DNA of 47,988 bases. It comes from Paenibacillus antibioticophila. Lineage in GTDB: Bacteria > Bacillota > Bacilli > Paenibacillales > Paenibacillaceae. The stretch spans positions 948,676 through 996,663 of the forward strand of contig NZ_HG005139.1 in NCBI RefSeq assembly GCF_000455265.1. The letters run 5' to 3'. Shown in pieces: positions 15,971 to 25,022 of the stretch. The notes below the pieces were generated by a model. That model saw only the letters and a program-made list of their open reading frames with translations, searched no databases and had not been told where the DNA came from. A program made the position numbers and the translations under genes. The first letter of the stretch is position 1; each line of letters starts with the position of its first letter.

Positions 15971-17277
15971 ATACCGTGCTTCCGGATATCCCCCGTTTAT
16001 ATACCGCGCTGGCGGAATGGCTGGCCTGTATCGTGTACATTATCCCGTTGAGAAAACGGCTGAAGGGTTGGAGTTTATTCGCTTTCGCGGGTGGTTTTCT
16101 TGTACTGCAGTCCTTATTCTTAATGCTGACGAAGAATTTTCCCGTTTATTTTTGGATTCCCTGCATGGTTGCCGCGATTGGAATTATGTTTTATTTCATG
16201 TATGTCAGTTGCCATATCAGTGCGCTGGAAGCGGGATATTATAGCGTAAGGGCCTTTGTAGCCGCTGAATTTGTCGCTTCCTTGGAATGGCAGGTCCATG
16301 TGTTCGTTTGGCAGAACAAGCCTGCTTCGGCGTGGCAGGAATCCCTGCTGTTGCTGCTTATCTACGGGACAGCGTTTGCGATCATTTGGCTGCTGGAGAA
16401 GCGGCATATTCCCGAGGAAGGCAAACTGAATATTAGACAGCGTGAGCTGTGGTCGACCGTATTTATCGGCGCTGCCGTATTCGGCATTAGCAATTTAAGC
16501 TTTGTCAGCACGCAAACGCCATTCAGCGGACAGTATGCCCAAGAGATTTTGAATATTCGTACGCTTGTCGATCTGGGCGGCTTTGCGATTCTATATGCTT
16601 ACCACATTCAGCTTAATGAACTGCGCATCCGGCATGAGCTGAAAGCGGTGCAAAACATTCTCCAGCATCAGTACGTGCAATACCAGCAATCTAAAGAAAG
16701 CATCGAGCTGATCAATCTGAAATATCATGATTTGAAAAATCAAATTATTGCGGTACGAGCGGAAGAAGATACGGAGAAACGCAACGCTTATCTAAAGAAA
16801 ATGGAGGAAGAAATTAAATTTTTTGAAGCGCAGAACAAAACGGGCAATCATGTATTGGATACACTGCTGGCCAGCAAAAATATGCATTGTATTAGAAATG
16901 GGATCACGCTTACTTGCGTGGCGGATGGAAGCTTGCTCAGTGATATCGATATTATCGACATATGTACGATTTTTGGCAATGCGCTCGATAATGCGATCGA
17001 ATATGAGCAGCGGATTGAAGAATCGGAAAAGCGCTTGATTCATGTATCGGTCTTCGCGCAAAAGAGCTTCATTATGATTCGTTTTGAAAACTATTTTGAA
17101 GGCGAATTGGAATTGGACGGCAATTTGCCGGTTACGACAAAAACGGATACGTTCAATCATGGCTACGGGTTAAAAAGTATTCGTTATTCCGTGGAAAAAT
17201 ACGGTGGTGTCGTCAGCATTGGCAAGCAGGACAACTGGTTTGAGTTGAAAATATTAATTCCGATGAAACAGAAATAG
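15967..17277 (+). CDS. GHKL-type sensor histidine kinase (AgrC-like)
   Basis: 436-aa kinase partner of the LytTR regulator. About six N-terminal membrane helices fill residues 1-215. The cytoplasmic part has a coiled-coil helix with the phosphoacceptor motif KYHDLKNQI, then a GHKL ATPase domain with the N-box FGNALDNAIEY and the Gly-rich NHGYGLKSIRYSVEKYGG. The start ATG at 15967 overlaps the regulator stop and has GGGGAG upstream. AgrC-like kinases often sense peptides or cell-envelope signals; no peptide gene is visible nearby, so the signal may be a glycan or envelope cue. Confidence 0.93.
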   Translation: MNTVLPDIPRLYTALAEWLACIVYIIPLRKRLKGWSLFAFAGGFLVLQSLFLMLTKNFPVYFWIPCMVAAIGIMFYFMYVSCHISALEAGYYSVRAFVAAEFVASLEWQVHVFVWQNKPASAWQESLLLLLIYGTAFAIIWLLEKRHIPEEGKLNIRQRELWSTVFIGAAVFGISNLSFVSTQTPFSGQYAQEILNIRTLVDLGGFAILYAYHIQLNELRIRHELKAVQNILQHQYVQYQQSKESIELINLKYHDLKNQIIAVRAEEDTEKRNAYLKKMEEEIKFFEAQNKTGNHVLDTLLASKNMHCIRNGITLTCVADGSLLSDIDIIDICTIFGNALDNAIEYEQRIEESEKRLIHVSVFAQKSFIMIRFENYFEGELELDGNLPVTTKTDTFNHGYGLKSIRYSVEKYGGVVSIGKQDNWFELKILIPMKQK

Positions 17278-17296
17278 AGCGAATTTGGGAGAAACG

Positions 17297-17343
17297 GCGG
17301 GCAAGTAGTCAGTGGGCCAACTGGCTGCTTGCCCGCTATTTTG
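17297..17343 (+). terminator. intrinsic terminator of the LytTR/GHKL operon
   Basis: GCGGGCAAG-TAGTCAG pairs with CTGGCTG-CTTGCCCGC (one mismatch), followed by TATTTT. Confidence 0.8.
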
Positions 17344-17355
17344 GTATGCCGTGAT

Positions 17356-17422
17356 ACAGTTTATGCAAAAAAAGAGACAGTTCGTGCGTTTCTCCTTCTT
17401 TAAAATAAATAAGTGTTAGAAT
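17356..17422 (+). promoter_or_regulatory. LytTR-type direct repeat and promoter of the permuted GH3 gene
   Basis: ACAGTTTATGC (from 17356) and ACAGTTCGTGC (from 17377) are exactly 21 bp apart. A -10 box TAGAAT lies at 17417-17422, 40 bp after the start of the second repeat, with no recognisable -35 box. Downstream, TGTATGCGCTTTA (17478-17490) repeats the leader motif seen before the chemoreceptor. The long leader to 17560 holds no other gene. Confidence 0.78.
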
Positions 17423-17559
17423 ACCCGTATGTCATCGAAGATTATATAGTCGTAAGCGTTTAAATACAGGAATAAAATGTATGCGCTTTACCCTATTTAA
17501 AGTCGCTAACGAGTATGAACTTCGAGAAAAATTCTGATTACTAAATGGGGGTATATTAC

Positions 17560-20430
17560 ATGAAGAAAATATCAAAAACGGCCGCAATTAGTACTTATAT
17601 CGTAAGTATTATACTAATTATAGGCCTAATCGTAGGCAACGTTTATGCAGAAAAGTATTCTCAGATCATCACAACCTATTTAGGTCATTCCACTGACAAG
17701 ATAGTATCTTCAAAAGACGATACGGAGGTGGATTCCGAATATTATAAGAGTGCATTTACTTCTGCAGACGAAATGCAGACGGAAGGTGAACGGATCAGTC
17801 AGGAAATCGTAGAAGAAGGTATTGTGCTATTAAAAAATGACAATGATGCACTGCCACTGAAAGCTGGATCAAAAATCAGTTTATTAGGTCAGAGCTCTGT
17901 CGATCTTGTGTACGGAGCAGGCATTTCGGGATTAGTTGATACAAATAAAGCGCCTGATTTATTGGCTGCGCTAACAGGCTCTGGGTTTGAAATCAATAAG
18001 ACACTTTGGGATTTTTACAAGACGGGTGAGGGATCTTCTTACAGAAAAGAAGTTCCAGACATTTATGGTGAGGGACCTTATGCCGTGAATGAAGTCCCTG
18101 CAAGTGTTTATAAAGATGAAGTCATGAAGAGCTTCTCGGATTACAATGACGCTGCAGTAGTTGTGATTGGCCGTTCCGGTGGTGAGAGCTCCGATCTTAC
18201 GACTGCTGTGCTGCCTACAGGATCACATTATCTAGAGATTGATGACAACGAAAGAGATTTGCTTAAGATGGCAACTGAAACCTTTGATAAGGTCATTGTT
18301 TTAATCAACGCCTCCAACACATTAGAATTAGGGTTTCTGGAGGAGTATGACATTGATGCAGCTATTGTAGTGGGCGCTATAGGACCGCATGGCGCTAATG
18401 CTATCGGTGAAGTTCTTAACGGGAATGTCAATCCGTCCGGGAAATTAGTTGATACGTATGCTTATGATGCGTTTAGTTCTCCAGCAATGAAGAACTTCGG
18501 CAATTACAACATTGCCAACAGCAAAGTTACTATGGGGAATTCCTATATGGTTTACGCGGAAGGCATTTATGTCGGGTACCGCTACTATGAAACCCGATAT
18601 GAGGATGTAGTTCTTGGTAATGAGAGCGCTGCAAATTACGATTACAGTACACAAGTACAGTTTCCTTTTGGATATGGTCTGTCCTACACGACATTTGAAT
18701 GGTCTGACTACAACGTAAAAGAATTGGATGACACGTACGAAGTCTCCTTAAATGTAACGAATACAGGTTCTGTTGCGGGTAAGGAAGTTGTTCAGATTTA
18801 TATGCAGTCTCCTTATACAGAATATGACAAGCAAAACAAAATTGAGAAGGCTTCTGCCGAACTGGTTGGTTTTGCAAAAACCTCAGCAATTGAGCCTGGT
18901 AAGTCAGAAACGGTCCAAATTGAAATCGACAAAGAAGAAATGAAAACCTATGATACACATGGCTATGGCACATACATTGTTGATGCAGGCACCTATTATT
19001 TTGCGGCAGGTCGAAACGCACATGATGCATTGAATAATATCCTTACAGCAAAGGGCAAGACAGCAGCCGATCATATGGATGATGACGGTAATACAGCGTT
19101 GGTGAAGGATTTTACTGTTGATCAGTTGGATTCTACTACGTACAAAGTATCCACAGATACAGGAAATGAAATTACGAATCAGTTTGCTGATGTAGATATT
19201 AAAAAATATGATCCATCGTTTGAATACCTTTCAAGAAATGACTGGACAGGCACATGGCCAGTAACCTATGCAGATGGTTCTATGACTGCATCCCAAGAGT
19301 TCCTCGCCGATCTTGAAATCTCTCACACAGAAGATCCTGAGGCTGTAATGCCTGCGACAGGAAAGATTAATGAGGAATATGGAAAATTAAGTGCTGCGAT
19401 GTTTATTGGAAGGGAATATGACGACAAGTTATGGGACGTACTGCTTGATCAGTTAACAGTTGACGAAATGACCGAACTAGTCAGAATGGGAGGATATGCA
19501 ACAGTGCCTATCCCATCCATTAATCTTCCTGCAACCATTAATAAGGATGGTCCTGCTGGAATCTCCGGTGAGCTTGTTGGTGGTAATGTACAGGCTGTGG
19601 CTTATCCGGGAGAGGTCGTTATGGCGTCTACATGGAATGTGGATCTGATTCGCGAATTGGGTGAATTAATCGGTGAAGATAGCCTTAGCAACAAAGTAGC
19701 AGGCTGGTATGCACCTGGTGTTAACATTCACCGTACGCCATTCGGAGGAAGAAACTTTGAATATTTCTCCGAAGATAGTTTCCTTTCAGGCAAACTTGCC
19801 GCGAGTGAAGTCGCAGGTGTTCAGTCCAAGGGCGCATTCGCAATGATGAAGCACTTTGTTCTAAATGAACAAGAAACCAACCGCATGGGCGGCGCTATGT
19901 TTGCAAATGAACAAACGACTCGTGAACTATATTTGCAGCCTTTTGAGACAACCGTTCGTGAAGGCGAAGTACTTGGGGCTATGGCGAGCATGAATCGAAT
20001 TGGCGCCCGTTGGTCAGGAGGTCATAAAGGCCTGATGACAGAAACACTTCGTAATGAATGGGGCTTTAAAGGTTTGGTGATCACCGATCAGGCATCCTTT
20101 CCGGTCTTCGCATACCAAGATATTTTGGAAGGTCAGGAAGCAGGTACTAATCTCTGGTTGAACACGGATGCAAACCTATGGAAATTTACGAAGGATCAGT
20201 TAACACCTGCCACAGTAAGCAACATCAGAGAATCAACTCACGCTATTCTCTACACAATTATTAATAGCAATGCAATGAACGGAGTTTCCGTTACTTCTAA
20301 AATTGTTGCTGTATTGCCATTATGGAAGTATTGGTTAATTGCTGCAAACATTGTCATCGGCCTTATCGCTCTTGGTGCAATGTTCATCGTCTCGAGAAAG
20401 CTGATTAAACAGAAAAGAATCAGTGGGTAA
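17560..20430 (+). CDS. circularly permuted GH3 glycosidase, membrane-anchored at both ends
   Basis: 956-aa GH3 enzyme in permuted domain order. After an N-terminal membrane helix (about residues 7-30) comes the GH3 C-terminal alpha/beta sandwich (EEGIVLLKNDNDALPLKAGSK). Next is a fibronectin-III-like domain (FPFGYGLSYTTFEWSDYNV). The TIM-barrel domain comes last, with GRNFEYFSEDSF, MMKHFVLNEQETNR and the nucleophile loop GLVITDQASF, whose Asp is the likely nucleophile. A second membrane helix (about 924-944) ends the protein, followed by a basic tail. The ATG at 17560 is chosen for the GGGGGT upstream. The enzyme should act outside the membrane; its substrate is unknown. It is controlled by the ACAGTT repeat promoter. 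Confidence 0.9.
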   Translation: MKKISKTAAISTYIVSIILIIGLIVGNVYAEKYSQIITTYLGHSTDKIVSSKDDTEVDSEYYKSAFTSADEMQTEGERISQEIVEEGIVLLKNDNDALPLKAGSKISLLGQSSVDLVYGAGISGLVDTNKAPDLLAALTGSGFEINKTLWDFYKTGEGSSYRKEVPDIYGEGPYAVNEVPASVYKDEVMKSFSDYNDAAVVVIGRSGGESSDLTTAVLPTGSHYLEIDDNERDLLKMATETFDKVIVLINASNTLELGFLEEYDIDAAIVVGAIGPHGANAIGEVLNGNVNPSGKLVDTYAYDAFSSPAMKNFGNYNIANSKVTMGNSYMVYAEGIYVGYRYYETRYEDVVLGNESAANYDYSTQVQFPFGYGLSYTTFEWSDYNVKELDDTYEVSLNVTNTGSVAGKEVVQIYMQSPYTEYDKQNKIEKASAELVGFAKTSAIEPGKSETVQIEIDKEEMKTYDTHGYGTYIVDAGTYYFAAGRNAHDALNNILTAKGKTAADHMDDDGNTALVKDFTVDQLDSTTYKVSTDTGNEITNQFADVDIKKYDPSFEYLSRNDWTGTWPVTYADGSMTASQEFLADLEISHTEDPEAVMPATGKINEEYGKLSAAMFIGREYDDKLWDVLLDQLTVDEMTELVRMGGYATVPIPSINLPATINKDGPAGISGELVGGNVQAVAYPGEVVMASTWNVDLIRELGELIGEDSLSNKVAGWYAPGVNIHRTPFGGRNFEYFSEDSFLSGKLAASEVAGVQSKGAFAMMKHFVLNEQETNRMGGAMFANEQTTRELYLQPFETTVREGEVLGAMASMNRIGARWSGGHKGLMTETLRNEWGFKGLVITDQASFPVFAYQDILEGQEAGTNLWLNTDANLWKFTKDQLTPATVSNIRESTHAILYTIINSNAMNGVSVTSKIVAVLPLWKYWLIAANIVIGLIALGAMFIVSRKLIKQKRISG

Positions 20431-20438
20431 GTTCACTT

Positions 20439-20497
20439 TCTGATTAAATCAGAGGAATAAATTTTATGGCGGTACTCTCCTATCCGGGGGTACCGCC
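20439..20497 (+). terminator. probable transcription end hairpins after the permuted GH3 gene
   Basis: The palindrome TCTGATTAAATCAGA (20439-20453) is followed by a GGCGGTAC/GTACCGCC hairpin (20468-20497). Neither has a strong T-run, so termination may be partial. Confidence 0.4.
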
Positions 20498-20521
20498 GAA
20501 ATGTTTCGTAAATGGACATGA

Positions 20522-20589
20522 ACAGTTCGTGCAGAAATAAATACAGTTTGTGAGTTGGGTCCGAGCACGAAATAGAACCATGCTAGAAT
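20522..20589 (+). promoter_or_regulatory. LytTR-type direct repeat and promoter of the GH3-GtrA-GT2 operon
   Basis: ACAGTTCGTGC (from 20522) and ACAGTTTGTGA (from 20543) are exactly 21 bp apart. An extended -10 element TGCTAGAAT (TAGAAT 20584-20589) lies 41 bp after the start of the second repeat. The leader carries TGAATGCGCTTTA at 20673-20685, the third copy of the leader motif. Confidence 0.78.
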
Positions 20590-20718
20590 GACGGTAGGAA
20601 AGCAAGAAAAGGGGATGATTCGATGGAGCCAGCCTTTACACGACGAATGAGCAGTGAGCAGGTAGAAGGGAAATGAATGCGCTTTATTTCAAACTTAAGA
20701 ATTAAGTGGAGAAGAGAC

Positions 20719-23145
20719 ATGAAATATAGAGATCTTATTGAAAAAATGACGCTGGAAGAGAAAGCTTCATTAATGTCTGGCAAGGATTTCTGGCAAACAC
20801 AGAATATCGAACGGTTAGGAATTCCAAGCATGTTCCTTGCGGATGGTCCGCACGGGATTCGCAAGCAAGCGGAAGCGGCCGATCATCTTGGATTGAACCC
20901 GAGCCTTCCTGCTACCTGCTTCCCAACGGCCGCAACCGTGGCCAACAGCTGGAACGTGGAGCTGGGCGAGCAGATCGGACACCATCTGGGCCAGGAGGCG
21001 GCAGCGCAGAACGTTCATGTCCTGCTCGGGCCAGGCATCAATATGAAGCGTGACCCGTTATGCGGCAGAAATTTTGAGTACTTTAGTGAGGATCCTTATC
21101 TCGCAGGAAAAATGGCTGCCGGCTATATTCGGGGCATTCAGGAGCATGGTGTATCTGCGTGTGTCAAGCATTTCGCCGCCAACAATCAGGAAGAGCGCCG
21201 GATGTCCATCGACACGATCGTTGATGAACGAACGCTGCGTGAAATGTATTTAACGGCTTTTGAAATCGCCATCACGGAAGGCAAGCCGCGGACTGTTATG
21301 TCCTCCTACAACAAGCTGAACGGTACGTATACCAATGAAAATCTGCATTTGATGCAGGACATTCTGCGTAAGGAATGGGAGTTCGACGGAGTCGTCGTGA
21401 CCGATTGGGGAGGCAGCAACGATCGTATTGCCGGCTTAATCGCGGGAAATGAGCTTGAAATGCCGACAACCGCAGGTGAGACCAACGCTGAAATCGTTCA
21501 GGCAGTGAAGAGCGGCAAGCTGGATGAAGAAGTGCTTAATCAGTGTGTAGACCGCCTGTTACAGCTTGTCTTTACTACGGAGAAGGCATTGGCGGACAAC
21601 GGCAAGGACAAGACAGAGCTTCCAATCGAACAGCATCATCTTGCAGCGCAGCGGGCTGCGGAAGAGTCGATTGTGCTCTTAAAAAATGAGGACGGTATTC
21701 TTCCGCTCCCATCCGAAAAGAAGGTTGCAGTTATCGGGGACTTTGCGAAGGAAGCCCGTTATCAAGGGGCAGGGTCGTCGATTGTTAATCCGTCCAAGCT
21801 GGATCAAACTCTGCAATTGCTGGAGCAGTTCGGCATCAACAGCATCGGCTACGAGCCGGGCTTCGAGCGCTACGGAAAGCGAAATCGCAGCAAGCTATCG
21901 CGGGCATGTGCACTGGCCAAGCAGGCAGATATCGTATTGCTCTATATCGGGTTAGACGAGGTGACAGAAGCAGAGGGGCTGGACCGGCAGAGCATGCGTC
22001 TTCCCGACAATCAGGCAGCCTTGCTTGCAGCGCTTCACGAAGTCAATCCGAATATCGTCGCGGTACTATCCTGCGGGGCAGCCATAGAAATGCCTTGGAT
22101 TCATCAAGTGAAGGGCCTGGTGCATGGCTACCTCAGCGGTCAAGCAGGCGCGAAGGCCATTCTGCGAGTACTGACAGGACAGGTTAACCCTTCCGGCAAG
22201 CTGGCAGAAACCTATCCGCTTGGTTACGAGGATACACCGGCAGCAAGCCATTTTCCCGGCAAAGAGGTCAGTGTGGAATATCGGGAATCGCTATTTTTCG
22301 GCTATCGGTACTATGATAAAACCGGGATTGATGTGTTATACCCGTTTGGCTATGGGCTAAGCTATACTTCATTTGCTTATTCCGACCTGTCCGTCGATTC
22401 CTCAGGAGCGACGTTCACCATTACCAACAGCGGTTCTATGGACGGTATGGAGATTGCTCAGTTATATGTAGGCTGCACTTCAGATAATATCTTCCGTCCC
22501 TACAAGGAATTGAAGGGATTCTGCAAGCTGTTTCTGCGGGCTGGAGAGAGCAAAGAGGTTCATATTCCGTTCGACGATAAAGCCTTCCGCTACTTTAATA
22601 TCAAGACGAATCGTTGGGAAGTGGAGGAAGCGGATTATGCGATCATGATCGGGGCATCCAGCGTGGATATCCGATTGGAAGCAAATTTGCATGTTAACGG
22701 CAGCGGTGCGCCCTTGCCGTATGAGCCGACTAAGCTTCCGTCTTATTATTCCGGCAAGGCAAGCAATGTCACGCAAGCCGAATTTGAACAACTGCTGGGT
22801 TATCCGGTGCCTAAGGCGACCTGGGACCGTACACGACCGCTCGGGTATAATGATTCGATTGCACAATGTCAATACGCCAAAGGCTGGGTTGCTCGATTTG
22901 CTTTTCGTACGATGACCTTTGCTCATTGGTTTTTGCGGAAAATCGGAAAGAGAAGCACAGCGAATCTGATCATGATGTCAGTTTATCATATGCCGTTTCG
23001 AGGAATTGCAAGAATGACCGGCGGCCTAGTAAATATGCCTATGGTGGATGGGATGCTGGTGATGGTTAACGGCAGCTTCTTTAAAGGGTTGCGCCATCTG
23101 TTGAAGGAACGGAAAAAGCTGATGCAGGCGGCGAGATCACAATAA
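20719..23145 (+). CDS. GH3 beta-glycosidase, canonical domain order
   Basis: 808-aa GH3 enzyme with the usual order. The TIM barrel comes first (MTLEEKASLMSGKDFW, FLADGPHGIR, GPGINMKRDPLCGRNFEYFS, CVKHFAANNQE, nucleophile Asp in VVVTDWGGSNDR). The alpha/beta sandwich follows (AAEESIVLLKNEDGILPLP), with a PA14-free insertion, then a fibronectin-III-like domain (FGYGLSYTSFAYSDL). A C-terminal extension of about 130 residues ends in a Lys/Arg-rich tail. No signal peptide is seen, so it is probably cytoplasmic. ATG 20719 follows GTGGAGAAGAG; an in-frame ATG at 20677 lies inside the conserved leader motif and lacks a ribosome site. The GtrA gene starts 12 bp downstream. Confidence 0.93.
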   Translation: MKYRDLIEKMTLEEKASLMSGKDFWQTQNIERLGIPSMFLADGPHGIRKQAEAADHLGLNPSLPATCFPTAATVANSWNVELGEQIGHHLGQEAAAQNVHVLLGPGINMKRDPLCGRNFEYFSEDPYLAGKMAAGYIRGIQEHGVSACVKHFAANNQEERRMSIDTIVDERTLREMYLTAFEIAITEGKPRTVMSSYNKLNGTYTNENLHLMQDILRKEWEFDGVVVTDWGGSNDRIAGLIAGNELEMPTTAGETNAEIVQAVKSGKLDEEVLNQCVDRLLQLVFTTEKALADNGKDKTELPIEQHHLAAQRAAEESIVLLKNEDGILPLPSEKKVAVIGDFAKEARYQGAGSSIVNPSKLDQTLQLLEQFGINSIGYEPGFERYGKRNRSKLSRACALAKQADIVLLYIGLDEVTEAEGLDRQSMRLPDNQAALLAALHEVNPNIVAVLSCGAAIEMPWIHQVKGLVHGYLSGQAGAKAILRVLTGQVNPSGKLAETYPLGYEDTPAASHFPGKEVSVEYRESLFFGYRYYDKTGIDVLYPFGYGLSYTSFAYSDLSVDSSGATFTITNSGSMDGMEIAQLYVGCTSDNIFRPYKELKGFCKLFLRAGESKEVHIPFDDKAFRYFNIKTNRWEVEEADYAIMIGASSVDIRLEANLHVNGSGAPLPYEPTKLPSYYSGKASNVTQAEFEQLLGYPVPKATWDRTRPLGYNDSIAQCQYAKGWVARFAFRTMTFAHWFLRKIGKRSTANLIMMSVYHMPFRGIARMTGGLVNMPMVDGMLVMVNGSFFKGLRHLLKERKKLMQAARSQ

Positions 23146-23157
23146 GGAGAGCAGCTT

Positions 23158-23763
23158 ATGAAACAACATTCAAGAGGATTAATCGGTTTCTGGAGCAGAT
23201 ATTCGGAGAAGCATCCGAACATAGCGCAGTTTCTTATCTTTTTTCTGTTGAGTAACGGAGTTACGGTTTTGCAAATTGTCGTTATGCCGCTGTTTAAGTC
23301 CTTGTTCGCGAAAACAACACTTATTGATACAAGCTTTCAGGTTTTACAGTTAGGGAGTAATTTTGATGGTACCCCTTATTATGTATTTGATTATGCAGCA
23401 GGCGCATTGTCAGCCGGTGGAGGAGGCGGACTTGCTTACTTTATTGCCGTACAACTCGCAATTGGAATGGCGCAAATTATTAATTTTTTTCTTCAGCGCA
23501 ATATCACCTTTAAATCCAACAGTAATATTTGGCAGGCCGCTTTTTGGTATGTTATCGCTTATATTGTGATTTCAATCGGTGCAGCTGCCGCACAGGGCTT
23601 GTATAAAGCTCCGATTTACAATTTGCTGATGAATACTTGGGGGATGGGCGGCGCCGGAGAAACAACGGCGGACGTCATCACGATGATCATCAACAGCGCT
23701 ATTTCATTCTGGGTATTTTTCCCGATTTTTAAAGTGATTTTTAAGCAGGAACCAGAAAAATAA
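23158..23763 (+). CDS. GtrA-like membrane protein
   Basis: 201-aa polytopic protein with four predicted helices (about residues 22-45, 85-108, 122-145, 168-192) and the GtrA-family pattern, including FFLQRNITFKSN between helices 2 and 3. GtrA-like proteins are thought to flip or handle polyprenyl-phosphate-linked sugars for glycosylation of cell-surface polymers. It sits between a GH3 enzyme and a family 2 glycosyltransferase in one operon. A large insertion between helices 1 and 2 (residues about 45-85, Gly-rich GGGGG) is longer than in typical 130-aa members. Confidence 0.85.
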   Translation: MKQHSRGLIGFWSRYSEKHPNIAQFLIFFLLSNGVTVLQIVVMPLFKSLFAKTTLIDTSFQVLQLGSNFDGTPYYVFDYAAGALSAGGGGGLAYFIAVQLAIGMAQIINFFLQRNITFKSNSNIWQAAFWYVIAYIVISIGAAAAQGLYKAPIYNLLMNTWGMGGAGETTADVITMIINSAISFWVFFPIFKVIFKQEPEK

Positions 23764-23885
23764 CAACATAGAATGGGATGCTAGTGTTGGAGATATTAAC
23801 CTTCCCTTGAGTGGCAGTGGTTTGAAGTGAAATATGGTATACTGTCACTTTGGAGGAGTGCAGAATAAGTAAAGGTTGTGTGAAC

Positions 23886-24902
23886 ATGAAGCTATTATCA
23901 GTCGTTGTTCCTTGCTATAACTCACAAGATTATATGAGATACTGTATAGAATCTCTACTTCCGGGCGGGGAAAGCGTAGAAATTCTGATAGTAAATGACG
24001 GTTCAGGCGACAAGACCGGAGAGATTGCAGACGAATATGCAGCAAAGTACCCTTCCATCATCAAATCGATTCATCAGGCCAATGGAGGGCACGGTGAAGC
24101 AGTCAATACAGGAATCAGACATGCGACCGGCGGCTATTTCAAGGTGGTCGACAGCGATGATTGGGTGGATACCCGTGCGTATCTGAAGATATTAGCCGCA
24201 CTGGAGCAGCTTGAGGCTGATGGCGAGACCATCGATCTGCTGGTCAGCAATTTTGTCTATGACAAAGAGGGTGCAAAATTCAAGAAGGTGATGAGGTACG
24301 ATAATGTCCTGCCCGAAAATAAGGTGTTGACCTGGGAGGAGATCGGCCGCTTCCGCAAAGGCCAATATTTGATGATGCATTCGCTCCTTTATCGAACAGC
24401 AGTATTGCGAGAATGTGGATTGGTGCTGCCCAAGCATACCTTTTACGTAGATAACTTGTATGTAACAGCGCCCTTGCCGTATGTGAATAAAATCTATTAT
24501 TCGAACACCGATCTGTACAGATATTATATCGGCCGTGCTGATCAATCGGTCAATGAGAAGGTCATGATTAAGCGCATTGATCAACAACTAAAGGTAAACA
24601 GGCTATTAATTGAACAGATGAGCCTGCAAAGCAATCCAAGCTCCAAGCAGAGCAAGTATCTATTCCACCATCTGGAGATTGTTACGATGATTTCAACGAT
24701 CCTACTGATTCGTGCCGGAACGAAAGAGCATTTACAGAAGAAACGAGAGTTCTGGAATTATATTAAGGAAACAGACCTTGAGCTATATCATCAATTACGG
24801 TACGGAATGATGGGAAGGCTGTTGAGTCTGCCGGGACGAATAGGGCGCAGCATCTCGGTCGGGGTGTACAAAATTACGCAGAAGGTCGTCGGCTTTAACT
24901 AA
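23886..24902 (+). CDS. family 2 glycosyltransferase
   Basis: 338-aa GT-A fold transferase. MKLLSVVVPCYNSQDYMRYC opens the nucleotide-binding half, followed by ILIVNDGSGDKT. The metal-binding DXD is Asp89-Ser-Asp91 in KVVDSDDWVD. The C-terminal part has RADQSVNEKVMIKRIDQQ, common in GT2 enzymes making surface polysaccharide. No membrane helix is obvious. The ATG at 23886 is used; the GGAGGAG at 23850-23857 is too far upstream and has no suitable in-frame start behind it, so the start is not certain. A weak TATACT at 23837 could give a second promoter in the 122-bp gap after GtrA. Confidence 0.9.
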   Translation: MKLLSVVVPCYNSQDYMRYCIESLLPGGESVEILIVNDGSGDKTGEIADEYAAKYPSIIKSIHQANGGHGEAVNTGIRHATGGYFKVVDSDDWVDTRAYLKILAALEQLEADGETIDLLVSNFVYDKEGAKFKKVMRYDNVLPENKVLTWEEIGRFRKGQYLMMHSLLYRTAVLRECGLVLPKHTFYVDNLYVTAPLPYVNKIYYSNTDLYRYYIGRADQSVNEKVMIKRIDQQLKVNRLLIEQMSLQSNPSSKQSKYLFHHLEIVTMISTILLIRAGTKEHLQKKREFWNYIKETDLELYHQLRYGMMGRLLSLPGRIGRSISVGVYKITQKVVGFN

Positions 24903-24913
24903 TATGAGGGTTT

Positions 24914-24954
24914 GGCTCTTGAATTTGTCCTTAAGGACGGTTCAAGAGCTTTTT
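24914..24954 (+). terminator. intrinsic terminator after the glycosyltransferase
   Basis: GGCTCTTGAA pairs with TTCAAGAGC(T), with an inner GTCCTTAAGGAC palindrome as the loop stem, followed by five T. Its left arm and loop resemble the terminator at 26689. Confidence 0.85.
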
Positions 24955-25022
24955 GTATGTCAGGTGCCTCGAATAATCCCAAGAACTTCAAGACACAATG
25001 TACATAAACGGGGTGAGTTGTT

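Noticed and set aside
20677..20718. Upstream ATG as start of the second GH3 gene
   Set aside because: This ATG lies inside the conserved TGAATGCGCTTTA leader motif and has no ribosome site; ATG 20719 fits the family N-terminus MKYRDLIEKMTLEEK.
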